Origin: Ceratodon purpureus | Taxonomy: Eukaryota; Streptophyta; Bryopsida; Pseudoditrichales; Ditrichaceae | Reading direction: 5' to 3' | DNA: 64,000 nt | Assembly: GCA_014871385.1 (NCBI GenBank) | Contig: CM026423.1 | Span: 9,594,572 to 9,658,571, forward strand | Shown: positions 39,976 through 52,800 of the stretch, piece after piece | Layout of the letters: each line of letters opens with the position of its first letter | Position numbering within the stretch: the stretch's first letter is position 1 | Notes under the pieces: model-generated | Database searches by the model: none | What the model saw: only the letters and a program-made list of their open reading frames with translations | Told to the model about the DNA's origin: nothing | Translations under genes and position numbers: made by a program

Positions 39976-42491
39976 TTATGCGCAATGGCCATAAGCCTTG
40001 TTTACCAATGCGGTCATAATTTCGTCTGAGTCTTCGCTGCATGAAGGATTCGAAGTAGCATCGGAAAGACGGAAATTCGGAGTAGAGTCCTGTGTCTCAT
40101 CGAATTCTGTTGTCTCCGTTCCAGAAGAAAGAACTACGTCATCAAAGAACTCGTTGAAGTCATCATCTATGAAGTCGTTGTACTGGACTCGAACAATAGG
40201 TGGAGTAGGAAATGCAGTCCGCTGTTTCTTCGACTTCCTCTGCTGACTATATGTTGGATCACGCACCTGCCTCTTCCCTGTTCTCTTCAACGTCTGGACT
40301 CGGGGTGTTGGTGTTGGTCGAGGACGTGGCGGTAGAAGACACTTCTGATGCTTCCCTTCAGGTCCAGACCGACGGTTTTTTCCCTGCCCTGCACTTGCCA
40401 CCATTGGAGTATACTTCACTGCTGTTACGTCTTTCGCCTGTGCCCTCAAGTTTTCCAAGACTGTTCGTATTTTCGGAGGGATACGCAGTGCGTTAAACTC
40501 TCTGCATCAAAGAATTACAGATGTTAGTGTTCTATCTATACATGATCGTCGACAGAACAGACAGGGAATTCACGAGCGTATTCACAGATTAATCACCAGA
40601 CTCCACTAAACGAACGACTGAACCATATCTACAATTCTGAAATGTCATTTGTTTTATTTAAATTGAACACGTAAACATCCATTCGTGCTCTGTCTCGATT
40701 CCCATATCCTCCACAAGAGTATGAAACATCATAACGGTATGAATTCGTAGAGTTCAAAGAGATTGGTAATCTTTTGTACACAGCAATTAGTTCAATTACC
40801 ATTCACTTCTACATCATTGACCAACAAATCCATTTCATTTTATTTTTTTTTAATCGTTATAACTTCGTGAAGTAATGCATCACAACGAACAGACACTTCC
40901 ATGTTCACAGACCGAAATTACACACAAGTCAACAGGACTTGGTCCGACACTACACAGTTTTATAACATTAAACCCTAACAGAATTTTAAAAAAAAAAAAC
41001 ATCAAAGGCGCATAAGAGGGTGATACAAAATTGAAACCGAAACATATGTTTAATCATACTCAGACTCTGAATCACACTATGTTGTAGAGCATACGTCAAA
41101 GTATTAAGTGAAAGGGTTACTTACAAAAGTGGAGAACTCGTATTGAAAGAAAATGACTGCTTTCTAGCTTCGGCACATACATTCAGCATAGCAAATGAAA
41201 TTATCAAACGTACACTGTTATGAAAATCAAACTAGAAACCAGTCCGGAAGAACTGTCAAGTAACAAAGAGGGTTGGAATTCCGTACCTTGGGGGGCGTGA
41301 CGATGTCGCTTTCCCGGAAGTACGTCTGTGCGAAATAGATATCGGAGCATGTGGTGCCGATTTAGCCACTGGAGATTCGTACCTTCGGGGGCGTGACGAT
41401 GTGGCATTCCCAGAATTACGCTTCTGGACTGTAGGGTTCGGAGGATCCGCTGGAACCTTACCCACTGATATCTTCAAAGCAGAAAGTGGCACCCCGAGAT
41501 ACTCACTCAGCGAAACATCATTGTCTATTACCTCTCTCCGTGTGACAAGAGGACGCACATCATCTTCAACACATGGAATACCCTTGGCTTTATCGGGACA
41601 CTCTGCGTGGAGAGAACGACGTGGCGAGCGCTCACATACCGTAACTGCCGCGGGCTCTACGCGAGCTGGTCGTGGGGAAGTTCTATCGTCGCGGCTTCCA
41701 GAGGACTCATCGCGGGGATTACGACGACCAATACGAACTCCTTGGTCCAAAGCTTGCGTCTGCTGCACCGACGACTCTGGGACAGGTCGTTGTACTGCCG
41801 CTGGAATTTGAGGATCTGCAGGTTCTCCTACAGGTGGAGCTCGCGCTACGATATCATGCATTGATAGTTCTAGAGCCGGTCCTTGCACTGGCGCAGGAAT
41901 GGGAGGACATGGTTCTGGGACCGGTACTTGCACTGGCGCTGGAATGGGAGGAGCTACGGCTTGTGCTACAGGTTCACCTGGCTCTACACTAAAAGAAGCT
42001 ACAGCTTGCGCGACGACTCGTTTTCCAAGAGAAGACACAGGAGGATCACTGGCGGGAGCATCAGACGCAACAATAGTGGGGGGTGATTTAGGGTTCTCAC
42101 CACAACCTCCTGTGTGATCAACCGCCTGCAGCTTCGGTGGGTGAAAGATAGCGGAGGCGTTTGCTGCAGCTTGGAAGGCGAGTAGAGCCTGAGGAGTCCA
42201 CTTTCCGGCCCAGTTCGCCTTCGACAATCTCGCCACCGAGATGAAGTCAGGGCATTGGAGACCGGTGGACTTCTGAAAATCACGAGCCCTTGTAATCCAC
42301 TTGTTCAAACAACATAGTTTCTTCGGCGCGTCCTTCACATGCTGGTACCGACGTCCTCTTCTCGACGCTGCGTCTCTCCATATCGGCAGATGGCTTTGCT
42401 CATAGTCATCATGTGCAACACAGAAAGGTAAGGGGGGGACAGTAGGCTCTATCGTGGGTTTCTCGTCGCGATCGGTTTCGTCTGCAGCCAT
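39976..42491 (-). CDS. Two-exon orphan protein with proline-rich middle, possibly element-encoded
   Basis: Not recognised. Exons 41287-42491 and 39976-40501 join in frame for 576 residues with a normal GT-AG intron. Residues 1-120 look folded, with aromatic and basic residues (HLPIWRDAASRRGRRYQHV; LSKANWAGKWTPQALLAFQA). The middle is a low-complexity Pro/Val/Ala region with imperfect repeats of IPAPVQ.PVPE. Near 350-400 a duplicated segment reads RNSGNATSSRPRRY then RTSGKATSSRPPR. The C-terminal exon is basic (KRTGKRQVRDPTYSQQRKSK) followed by an acidic tail (DFIDDDFNEFFDDV). This charge pattern suits a nuclear DNA- or RNA-associated protein, but that is inference. It lies in the accessory region among transposon genes and may belong to an element. 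Confidence 0.6.
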
Positions 42492-45400
42492 AGTGGACAA
42501 GAGATAAAAACTGAAGGAGAACGAAAAGGTCGGAGATTACGAAGAGAGAGGTTCGCGAGGAAGCTTCGCAGATAGGATGAGGGAAATTATGGAGTGAGAG
42601 AGATCGATAGTGAACCAGGGTTTTGGGAAGTCTCTGGAAATTGAGCGATCTACTAGTAACATTAAACTGTGATGATTCACTAATTGCGACCACGACAGCT
42701 TACTGTGACATCATTGTAGTACTAACGCTGTCGACCTCTTCATACTCCTTACTCAGTCATGATTTAATCAACTCCTTGTTCAGAACTACAAGATTTATAT
42801 GATCCACCTACTTAAGTCCACAACAACTTAACATGTCGAATTCTCGGAAAAATGTACTCATTGAAGTACGTGCAACACGAAAGCAGCAAGTATTAAAACG
42901 TATGAATTGGGAAAATAATTTATCATTTTTACAAATATTCTCTGAATTCAGATGCGTACGGTGTGGAAAAATTTTAAACCAAAGACATGGAATAATAAGT
43001 AGTACAACAACTTTCTAAAAGAAGACTATGAAATATATTACACATTTCAGAAAAGATAAAATAAAGATTTGATACAGTCAATCTGGGAACGGTAAACATT
43101 AATTTTTAACATTGATTTTCAAAAGAACATTTACTAGAAGTTTGCACTGAATCTAAATAAAATGACTTTGACATGGTATACAACTAACAGAGATGATAGA
43201 AATTCGTCTGAATGAATTAAATTAAAAAAGAAAACATGATTTATTGTTGGTTGCAACAATATGACGTACATTCAGTTCTTTCTGATAAAACTAAACTCAT
43301 TAACTAATGTATGATATACGAAGATTTGTGCTGGATTCTTCGAGGTAATTCATATATCATCAGAAGTATGAAAATCTGCTATTAACTTCAATTGTGGGAC
43401 TCGTTGAAATTTAATTATTTACATAGAGGCAACTATCTAGCGTGTCAAAATACAATTTCAGTAATTTAATTCTGTATCTATTTTTGACAACTTCATTTCT
43501 AAAATATAAAGATAACAGAAACAGTAAAATACCAAATGAAAAAACGTACCAAAAATAGTAAATAAGACATTGGAATTCTAACGGTGAGTAAATTAGATAC
43601 TGAACATAAGTTTCATTTTTTATTTTCTTCAGGTTCTGTTACAAGGAGTCATTGACTGAGTAACTCATAGCATACATGTTTTACAGAGGATAGCATATCG
43701 ATTAAGGAAAAAAAAAATCTTCATTTATCACAGAAAGTCAGTGAATTTTGATTTCCTCGTTAGTGGACTAAAAAACGGTATTTGGATCTGTTGGGATGAA
43801 GTACCTAAAATAAAAAATAATTAAAATTAAAAGTGAAAAAAGGACGATATTATTATTATCACATACGAACCTTGTCTTTCATACAAAAGTTCACATACTT
43901 TAAGCACATTTTGTGCACATAACGTACTAATTATTTATATCCAACGATTGAAACGATTATTCATAGTGAATTTCTGGTTTTAGGGTTTTTGCAAAAATAG
44001 TTTTTACTTTTTGGGGACCTTTGAAAATTAGAACTACGAGAGATTGTTGCATTGGACATCTTCAGTCTTTGCTGCTGTTCATAACTGGCATACGTAATTC
44101 TGTTTGTCTAGTATCATGATAATAAGTTCGGCACTCCTATTTCATATTCAAAAACTGATTAGAAACAAACGCATGAGGTGTACGTACTTTCAATCTTTAT
44201 CTACTATTTGAATTTTTCCATAAATAATGGAAAATTACATTAAAATGGTACACAGATCTAAATGACATGAAGACAATACGAGATGCAAACATGAGCACAT
44301 GAAGAGAAGTAGGTGTCTCCAATAGAAGTTACTCTCCATCTTTGGAATCATTCATTATAAATAAACGAACCAGCAAAAGGAGACTTTGATAAAGAAATCG
44401 AACTTAAAAATGAAATTAAAAGCACGTTCATGCAGTCATTGGGATTAGAACCAATACATGCACTTCTGCTAAAACCCTCAAATCCGTCCTACAAAAACAT
44501 ATTACAATCCCCTCACCCCCTCTCCCTCTCCCCTCCACTAAAAAACCCAATCCAACTATATTTGTATGTGTGTGATTTTTTTTGTTTATTTATTTTTTCT
44601 TTCTTATAATTGTTTTAATTTGTTTATTTTAAATATTATAAATTCAAAATAAATGGAACTTTAACTTTTTTCAATGAAGGTGTTGTTATAGGCAAAAACG
44701 TCAATACCTTGTCCGAGATTATAATTTGGTCTGTCCCTGTAATAACACTCACACTATCATAAAATACTACAAGTCAAAAGGTTGTTATTTCCTTATATTA
44801 CAACGTATAGTTCATAAACAATGTTAATGTAATTAATTTGCGGGGAAAACCTTGGGTATTCTAAGTCAGTGTATGTGGGTTTTTTTTTCCCTCTATAAAT
44901 CATGTCAACTTTTATTTGTATTAAACATGTAGACGTACATGGTATGTTCATGACACCAAACTTTGGTTATTTCGAGGGTTTTATTTCAGAGTTAAACAAT
45001 GATGGGCATTTACAGAATGTAATATATTTATAATTGGATTACAAAATTCTCAATCATAATTATTATAAGATTAACCAAAATTAGTAATTCGCAAAATATT
45101 TTCAAGTGCCCTAATATTTTATTTCACATCCAAACCAACATTTACATTTCCTGTAGAAACAAAGAAGTTCTGGGAAGGACTAGTAAAGCAAACAGTAATT
45201 CAATGAGCATATGAAAACAGTAGTTCTCTTCGTATTTTAAAAAACCATAATGATCATTCTTATTTCCTGATCAAATTTAAAGCCCTCATCTCCAACACTA
45301 CAACATTTAAAAAACCACACTGTTACATCCAATCACGACTCGTATAATGAGATGAAAACAACAACACATTTTATAACTCATATGATATATTCAACATCCA

Positions 45401-45523
45401 TACAACTGCAGTCAATCACTTCTTTCTAACGTATGGAATAAGATCCGGGAATTTGATCTTCTTCCTAGCCTTCACCTCCAAATAACGGTTTGACTTCAGT
45501 CGGTACTCTAACATATTTGTCTT
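42492..45523. other. AT-rich spacer
   Basis: It contains the upstream region of the 576-residue orphan, then about 2.5 kb of very AT-rich DNA with no gene or recognisable element. A C-rich stretch (ccccctctccctctcccctcc) lies near 44515-44536. Confidence 0.5.
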
Positions 45524-47970
45524 CTAATTATTTGGAAGACTCATGCATTCGGCATAAATGCTGTCTAAGTCTTCATCCGGTCCAAACTCTGCTTCGTCCG
45601 TGGGTTTCTGGAGCAAAAATTCATCAAACGACAGTTTTGAATAGGGAATGTCTCTGGCCTCCAATACATTCTTGAGGTGCTTCTCATACTCTATCTGCTT
45701 GTCACGTACATCAAGATCGGTGGAGGTACTGTTTGAACAACCACTATAAGAAACCTGTGTTTTTGGAGATGTTTTCCAAAAACATGGTCGTGTTTTTGTC
45801 ATGTCTTTGTGTCGGTCAATCATGTCTTGAGGATCGTGAGGGCGTTAACGCGTTTTTTGAGATAAACTGGGCTTATTGTGCCCAGACATGGACATGCTAC
45901 CCTAAAAACGCAAAGACGTCTGGAAAAACGTCCGCATCTATGGGGACGTGGCAGAGGACATCCCTTTGAACACAAAATTGCCAGATTGACAACGGCCTCG
46001 TTTTGACGGACGGTAAAATGGGCCCGAACTTACTGGGCTGCGAGGTAACTTCCTGCCCGAAGTGAAAAAAACCAGAAGAAGGGCAGGGTCAGCAAAGGGA
46101 GCAAAAGAGGCCGAGAGGGATTGAAGGACCTTTTTTTATTTTTTCTTTGTAAATGAAATTTACAATATCAAATTTCTTCTCTATTTTTTTTTCAAAGACG
46201 TTCGCATGTCTCGGAAGATGTCGACACAGACATCTGTCGAAACATTGTGACGTTCATTCATCCATTTTTTGTTCATTGGCGGCAACATTCATCCTTAGAT
46301 TAGGGCTTTGAGCCTTGGTAGGGTTAGGGTGAGCCGCCACTTTGGCGGCTTCTAATCTTGTATTTGAGAGCTTTGTTTCAAGCTTTTTGTGTCTCCATGG
46401 AGTCTCTCCCGTTTGTTTCCCTATCAGTCCGTCGTTTCTTGTCCAAGTAAAGTGAAAATTATCTTGATTGTAGATCTCTTGTAGGGCTTTCCAAAGGTAG
46501 TAAGCACGTCCAATTCCGAGTTATAGGGAGTGAGATATGGCCTTCCGAAGTTGGGGTTGTCAAAGGAGTGCGGCTGGAGGAAGGGTGTCGGATTTTTAGC
46601 AATCAGTCCTAGGGTTTTGTTTCTATGCTTCTGAAATTTTTAGGGTAGATGCAAAATTAACTCAGCTTTCCAATAAGCTAAGGCACGCCCCAATCCAAGC
46701 TAGGATGGAGGAATGGCAACCTAAAAACTGAAAGGTACTTCAAACAACTCTGAGGGGGGTGTATTTTCCCAACTTTATTCTTGCTCTCCATCTTCTTCTT
46801 TTCTCCTTTCCTCCCTTGTTCCTTTCTTCATGTGATCTTCTTTCCTTCACTTCATTGTGATCAAATGCCACCTTCATGGCTGTAGAAACACCTCTGTGGT
46901 TGCAAAGACACCTTCATGTCTGCAAAAACACTCGCATGTCTACAAAAAACACCCTCATGTCTGCATAAACACATTCATCTCAGCAAAAACACCCTTCCAC
47001 ACATCCTGTACACGTTGACATGGCCATGTCCGCCATGTTAAAGTTTATAGCATGGAGATGTTCACTCTAACAAATGCCGGACATGGTTCATGTCCGCACA
47101 GACATCGGCGTGGACATCACGTTGTCACCAACAGATGTCTCGAAAACCATGGTGATGTCCCTAGTGACGTCTACAGTAACGCAATTTGAACTCAAAAATC
47201 ACCAAAAACTAAGCTTACGTGGCAAGCCACCCTGGACCTTCGCGGCTGACACGTCAGGATTTTGCGCCGCCACGTCAGAGAATGGCGGGTCCACGTGGTC
47301 CGCCACATCACCATGGCAGCGATGACATCCTCCGCCCATGTGGCACTGCCCGTAAAATTCCTTTGTTGATGTGTCATGACGTGGCGTCCACGTTGCAGAC
47401 TTCACTGCCCCCCAAAATCACCGAGAGACGCGCGTGCTATGGGGATGTCTACATGTTTTTTCAGATGTCCTCATTTGTTTTTGCTGCGTCTTAGATGTTC
47501 TCATGTCTGCACGACATCCTTTCCAACGTCCACTTGTTTTTTTAAACATGATTTGAGATGTCTTAAAAAACATGGGATTCTTATAGTGAACTTGGCACTT
47601 GAGAGTAAATACCACGTGTATCATACAAAGTTAACTGAAGCGCGTCCTCACTGTCTAGGCCCTCACGCTTCCGTTTCAACGAAGTCACAGAGCAAATGTC
47701 CCCCTCTGAGGACAATGTGCCTGTATCAAACCGACGAACAATGCTTTCGCTAAATCCCTCCAGTCTATCACTCGTGTCGGAGGAAATCCCATAGGAGTGA
47801 AGCGATAATTTACCAGGTAACAAACTCCCAGCCAAAAACGTCTGTGGTCCTGAACGAGAACTATCTGAAATACTGAAACCCTCATTGTACTGTAACTCAC
47901 AACTCTCTGACGTCACTTCTTCTGATACAATGTTATCCTCCGTCATTCCTCCTCTGTCCTCCTCAGCCAT
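45524..47970 (-). pseudogene. Acidic 198-codon ORF interrupted by a CACTA element
   Basis: Two minus-strand segments, 47592-47970 and 45524-45741, form one open frame of 199 codons including the stop once the intervening element and one copy of its AAC duplication are disregarded. The upstream part begins MAEEDRGGMTEDNIVSEEVT and is acidic and Ser-rich with a basic patch (SLKRKREG). The downstream part is charged (RDKQIEYEKHLKNVLEARD) and ends CMSLPNN. No family is recognised. As it stands the frame runs into a stop (TATAA in the element terminus) right after the junction, so only a truncated product is expected unless the element is spliced out or excised. The gene may belong to the same accessory set as its neighbours. 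Confidence 0.75.
45742..47588. mobile_element. Non-autonomous CACTA (En/Spm-type) DNA transposon
   Basis: 1847 bp bounded by inverted termini starting CACTATAAGAA. The left end continues ACCTGTGTTTTTGG and the right end, inverted, TCCCATGTTTTTTAAG. A 3-bp direct duplication AAC flanks it (45739-45741 and 47589-47591), as expected for CACTA elements, whose plant termini typically begin CACTACAAGAAA. Subterminal regions are rich in short ATGTC/GACAT motifs, for example several ATGTCTGCA-like copies near 46910-46990, resembling transposase-binding subterminal repeats. No transposase ORF is present, so mobility would need a helper. It lies inside the acidic ORF at 45524-47970. Confidence 0.92.
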
Positions 47971-49827
47971 TGAACGATAATGATTTCCTAATTATTATAT
48001 CAGAGCAGACCGAAAAATGGAACGAGAGGGAAAGGAGCGTGCAGCAGCAAACCTGCTTTCCCTACGAATAAAAACCACACAACGCTTTGGATACAATTGC
48101 TGTCCATTTATTATATGAGTTTCATGCATGGTAAAGAGAAAAGTTATTATTCAAGTGTCACTGTGACTTTCAAGTTTCAGTTTACATTGGTTTATCTATG
48201 TGGCACATGAGATTCAACTCTAGATATCTGAAATTAAAACTAATGTTTTCTCGTGACACTCGTTGTTTGAGTGAAGTAAACACCCGCCTTAAAAGTCACA
48301 TGATGACGCTGAATTTGACAATGTAAACATTTATTTTGTGTCTTTTTCTTTAATAAAAATTTAGTATTTCCTTTCCCTTTCTAACTTGTACATTTACATA
48401 TTCATGATATTTGTATTATTAAAAAATACCATATTCTGTAGTATGAATTTTTTTATTTTTTATACTTGTTCTAAAAAAGTGAACATTTGATTGCGAAATT
48501 ACAAGTTCTTTGGAATGTAATTAATGGACGCAGATGACACATAATCACACAGTACCAACAAACTTTAATAATTAAAAAAAATTAAAAATAAAAAAAATTA
48601 AAAAGAAAAAAAAATTACGATTCAAAAGTAGATCAACCTATGAATAATGAAATCATCCTAAACGTGTTTTGCTGCAACTGATCGTACATCAAATGACATA
48701 TGAAATATTGCTGTTTACTCATATGTATCGTGAGGATTATGTTCTTGTGATTATTGAAATTTGTACCCACAAGTACTTTACTATTTACTTCTTAATATCA
48801 GAAAAATGAATTACTCAGTTCTAAAACTGTATCAGTCCTGTATACAAGACAGATACAATTACATTTACTAAGCAACTATTGATTTCAGGCTTCAATTTAA
48901 CGGTTTTTCTTATTAACATGAAATCGGACGTCACTAAAGTGCGAGCCTTGAGCGGTGAGCGGAGAGCGGTGAGCGGTAACTTTGCGGATATTTTGATGTA
49001 TTTGGGAATTTAGAGCGATATGGTTATGGTATTTTATGGATTAACAATTTTTTGGGTTTTGAAATTTCTAAATTTAGTTCGTAATGGGACCTATTACCGT
49101 GGACAGTCTCAGCAAAATTAATACTTGGCCTGATCTATGGCCGTGGAAATTATTGTATTACGGTTTTCGGGTGCGTTAGTGGCCTCCACTCGTGGATTCC
49201 TGTTATAGAGACTGGTCAGCCGGGTCTTTTTATAAGGACAGGCCGTGAGGTAACACTGTAGCGCTGAATTTCTCTTCAGTGTGTCGTGAGCCACGGAGGT
49301 AGGGGATGAACGTCAGCCAACAGCCACTGCCGATGATTCCAACCCAAGCAAGCGTCGAAAACTGGAGGACAATGAATTCTCACTTTGCGCACGAACAAAA
49401 AGATTAGACCATACATGTGCAACATATCATACAAAAGTATGCACGTTCTGCAAAGTACAACAGAACAAGTGGTAGGTTATCCCATTCATGGACCTATGAC
49501 AAAGGTGGGTCAGTAGTACACCTCCCCTTCAGTAAGAGTTCTCTCGGTTTAGGGAGTCTGGAAAAGGATTGTTCGGGCCTAGGCACACATATGTGACTTC
49601 CTCCCAGACCCTTTTACATGGACCTCTTCAGGAATTACACAGTTCTTTAAATGACTTGCAAAATGGTTCTTAACAGCGCTTAAGAAAAATAAGGGCGTGA
49701 TTCACAAGAATGGGAACAACGGTTTACAGTGCAAGTGCAAATTTGTGGTAGTGGCCCTTTTAGTCTCACTACTTCGTCATCCAGATGAATTCAGGCGATA
49801 CATGTGTGAATAACGAATCAGATATCA
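47971..49827. other. Spacer between the interrupted ORF and the transposase
   Basis: AT-rich to about 48900. A short GAGCGGTGAGCGG-type repeat lies near 48951-48979. The 49250-49650 part is more balanced and would include the 3' flank of the transposase gene. No ORF with coding character and no terminal inverted repeat was identified. Confidence 0.45.
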
Positions 49828-52800
49828 CTACTTCTCCAGGTGCTTCAAAAGGCCACTCTCTAGGACTCGCTTGACTTCGTTGAAGCTAAAACTAGCTGCA
49901 TGAATGAATGTATCCGACTCCGAATCAAGACCGCAAACTACACTGAGAAGGTAGTACAAATGCTTACAATTAGCCCATTGACCCCGCTTCCCAAGTGCCG
50001 TCATTGCCATCTCCTTGAAGTTTGGGCAAGTGCAGGCAGGGTGCTGCGAAATGGTCAGGTAGTATTGTTGTACCTTTGGAGGCTTCCCAGAATCCAATGT
50101 GACAATGCATCCCAGGGCTGGGGCAGGCAGCATGCAAAGCTTGCTGACCTTCGCGTTCAACGATAAGGCAGAGGCACAATTATTGCTATGCTTGGTCGAC
50201 GGGGCCTTCTTGTTCCGTCGGATGAGCTTCCCTGATCGCCGGGTAGGGAACTCATCCGGGTATGCCGGCGTAGGGTAGGCGGAGAGGTCCACTGCCGCGG
50301 CCCGGTCTTGGAAGAGTCTTCTTGGTGACATCTCCTTCAGTTGAGGGAGTCTGAAGCCGGCATTCTCTAGAGAGAGGATCTCTTTCTTCGTCAACTTCGT
50401 CCCAATCTTCACAGGCCACACCTCAGGTACCTTTGGCACCGATAGTACCCACTTCCGCTTGCTACCCTTGACGCACCTGTCAATGTCGTCATTGCAGAAA
50501 AAGAACTGATGAGTCTCTATTCTGTCCTTCTGGTAGTTCTTCATGGGGCCTGTGTATGTCGGCGCAGCCGTGCTCTTCCCGTGCTGCACAATTCGTGCCA
50601 CGCATTTCTTCTTAGTCACAGCGTGTTGGGCGAAGCAAGCCTTAGCGGACGTCTTAGGAAGTCGTGCAATGTGCCACTCGGAAGGGTTGCAGGCGGTCTC
50701 TTCAACTGAAGTGACGTGATGGTACTCGACTGGAGGTGGACAGTGCTCAGGGTGGAGGTCGGCTTCGTCCGCTTCAGTGCTTGTAGGAGAGTCTGCTATT
50801 ACCACCGTCGGAGGGTAGTCGCTCTCCAGACGTGCAGCTCTAGTCTGGACACGAGGTCTTGACACGGTGATCTTGTCTGGCCTATGAGACTCTCGTTCAT
50901 CTCCGAAGGCAACATCAGGTTTTCGTTTTAGTGAGACACAGACCTCCTCCCCTTCGAGATGCGGGTCCCTTGTGCACCAGTCGCCCGCTCCTGGCATGTT
51001 CATAATCGCTTCATGTAGGACCTTCGGGTTCCCTGTCCTCGCTGCAGATCTCTGTGCACGTCGGAGGCTGAGCTCTTCTTTTGACGGACCTTTCCCGGGA
51101 CGCTCCCCCTTCAAGAAGTGGAAGTAGGCAACGCATTGCATGAACGCCCTTACAAAGTCGTCGACAGCTGCAACGTACAAGTCGCTGCCCCGATCTCCAG
51201 ACTGCTGCTTCAACCTGTTGTGAATTGATTCAGCAAGATTGCACGACGGCATTTCCGCCAGCTCTTCCTCAGTGTGATTCTGCGCACATTAGGGGTTAGG
51301 TTAGGGTTTAGGGTCCAATTACTGACTGCGAAGCAAAAAGAGTGCCACCAGCAAGAGTCCTCGTCACCGAGGCCAATTGCCAAGCGCTGCAAGGCTGCTG
51401 CATTGGGCGCTAACTCAAGGCATGGAGCAACATGAAAGACCAGACTGAGTACCCCCAGCAAGAGTCCTCGGCACCGAGGCAAATTGCCAAGGGCTGCAAG
51501 GCTGCTGCATTGGGCGCTTAGTCAAGGCATGGAGCATCATGAAAGACCAGACTCAGTACCCCCAGCAAGAGTCCTCGGCACCGAGGCAAATTGCCAAGGG
51601 CTGCAAGGCTGCTGCATTGGGCGCTTAGTCAAGGCATGGAGCATCATGAAAGACCAGACTCAGTACCCCCAGCAAGAGTCCTCGGCACCGAGGCAAATTG
51701 CCAAGGGCTGCAAGGCTGCTGCATTTGGCGCTTAGTCAAGGCATGGAGCATCATGAAAGACCAGACTCAGTACCCCCAGCAAGAGTCCTCGGCACCGAGG
51801 CCAATAGCCAAGGGCTGCAAGGCTGCTGGATTCGGCGGTAGGTCATGCCTCGGAGGATCAGAAATGAGCAGATTCTGTACTCCCACCTGGAGTACTCGGC
51901 ACCGAGGGCTGAAAGGGTGCTGCACTAGACGCTAGGGCATCGGAAGGAGCATCACGAGAGAGCAGATTCTTTACCTTCACCAAGTTACCTAAGATGCGAT
52001 AGACACCTGAAAGGCCGAGAGATAGCTTACCAGTTCCATGAAGCCTCCCCACTGCCGATAGCGATGGTGCCAGAACGAGAGCCACGTCTCCATGTTGGAG
52101 AGCCCTTTTCCAGTTGCAGCGCCGGATGACATCCACCATGCTCGGATTGCCAAGAATTTTGTTTCAGCTTCGGCCAGTGTCGTCGCATTCTTGTACTGTT
52201 GGCAGAGTTTGATATGTTGTGCTCGGAGGTCCTGCCGAATGTTTGCGTTTGTATGTTGCTCCAAAGACTGCCTCCAATGGAATAGGCATGTCCTCTCCCT
52301 GTCAACCATCCTCTCGGAGGCGTTACCGCTCCCATAGATAATTCGAACTGCGTTCCAATTCGCTTGGGCACCGTCTGCCATGAAGCCCTTAAAGTTAACT
52401 CTCGCGACCCCGTGAGTCTCCATGATGGCATTCAAATTCTTCCACAGCACGGACTGGGCTGCCGTGTCCTCCGACTGCATGTCGCACGCAGCGATTGTCA
52501 TTATCTGACAGTAAGTTGGGTCGTAGACGTGGCAGGCCATCGTTACCCAGTCCCTTACTCGCCTCACGTGGTCAAACATGATCCACGCATCCTCCAAGTC
52601 ACCGCCTGTCTGCATACGCTTAACTAGATCGACTCCAGAACCCGGCCCTACCTCAGACATCTTGAAGACATACACCTTCGCCGCATCATCGCCTTGCCCC
52701 GGGAACATGTTATTCTGGATAAACTTCCAGTTGCTGAACCCCCGCAGCATTCTGATGCCATCCATAGTCCCAAAGCGCCTAACATTCTTGAACGACGTAA

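Noticed and set aside
44430-44485. A sequence resembling the 3' half of a tRNA on the minus strand (GGTTCTAATCCC)
   Set aside because: No matching acceptor or D arm could be built, so it is not a supportable tRNA.
51484-51935. ORFs on the plus strand over the transposase intron
   Set aside because: Same cause: repeat translation within the intronic 107-bp array, antisense to the transposase.
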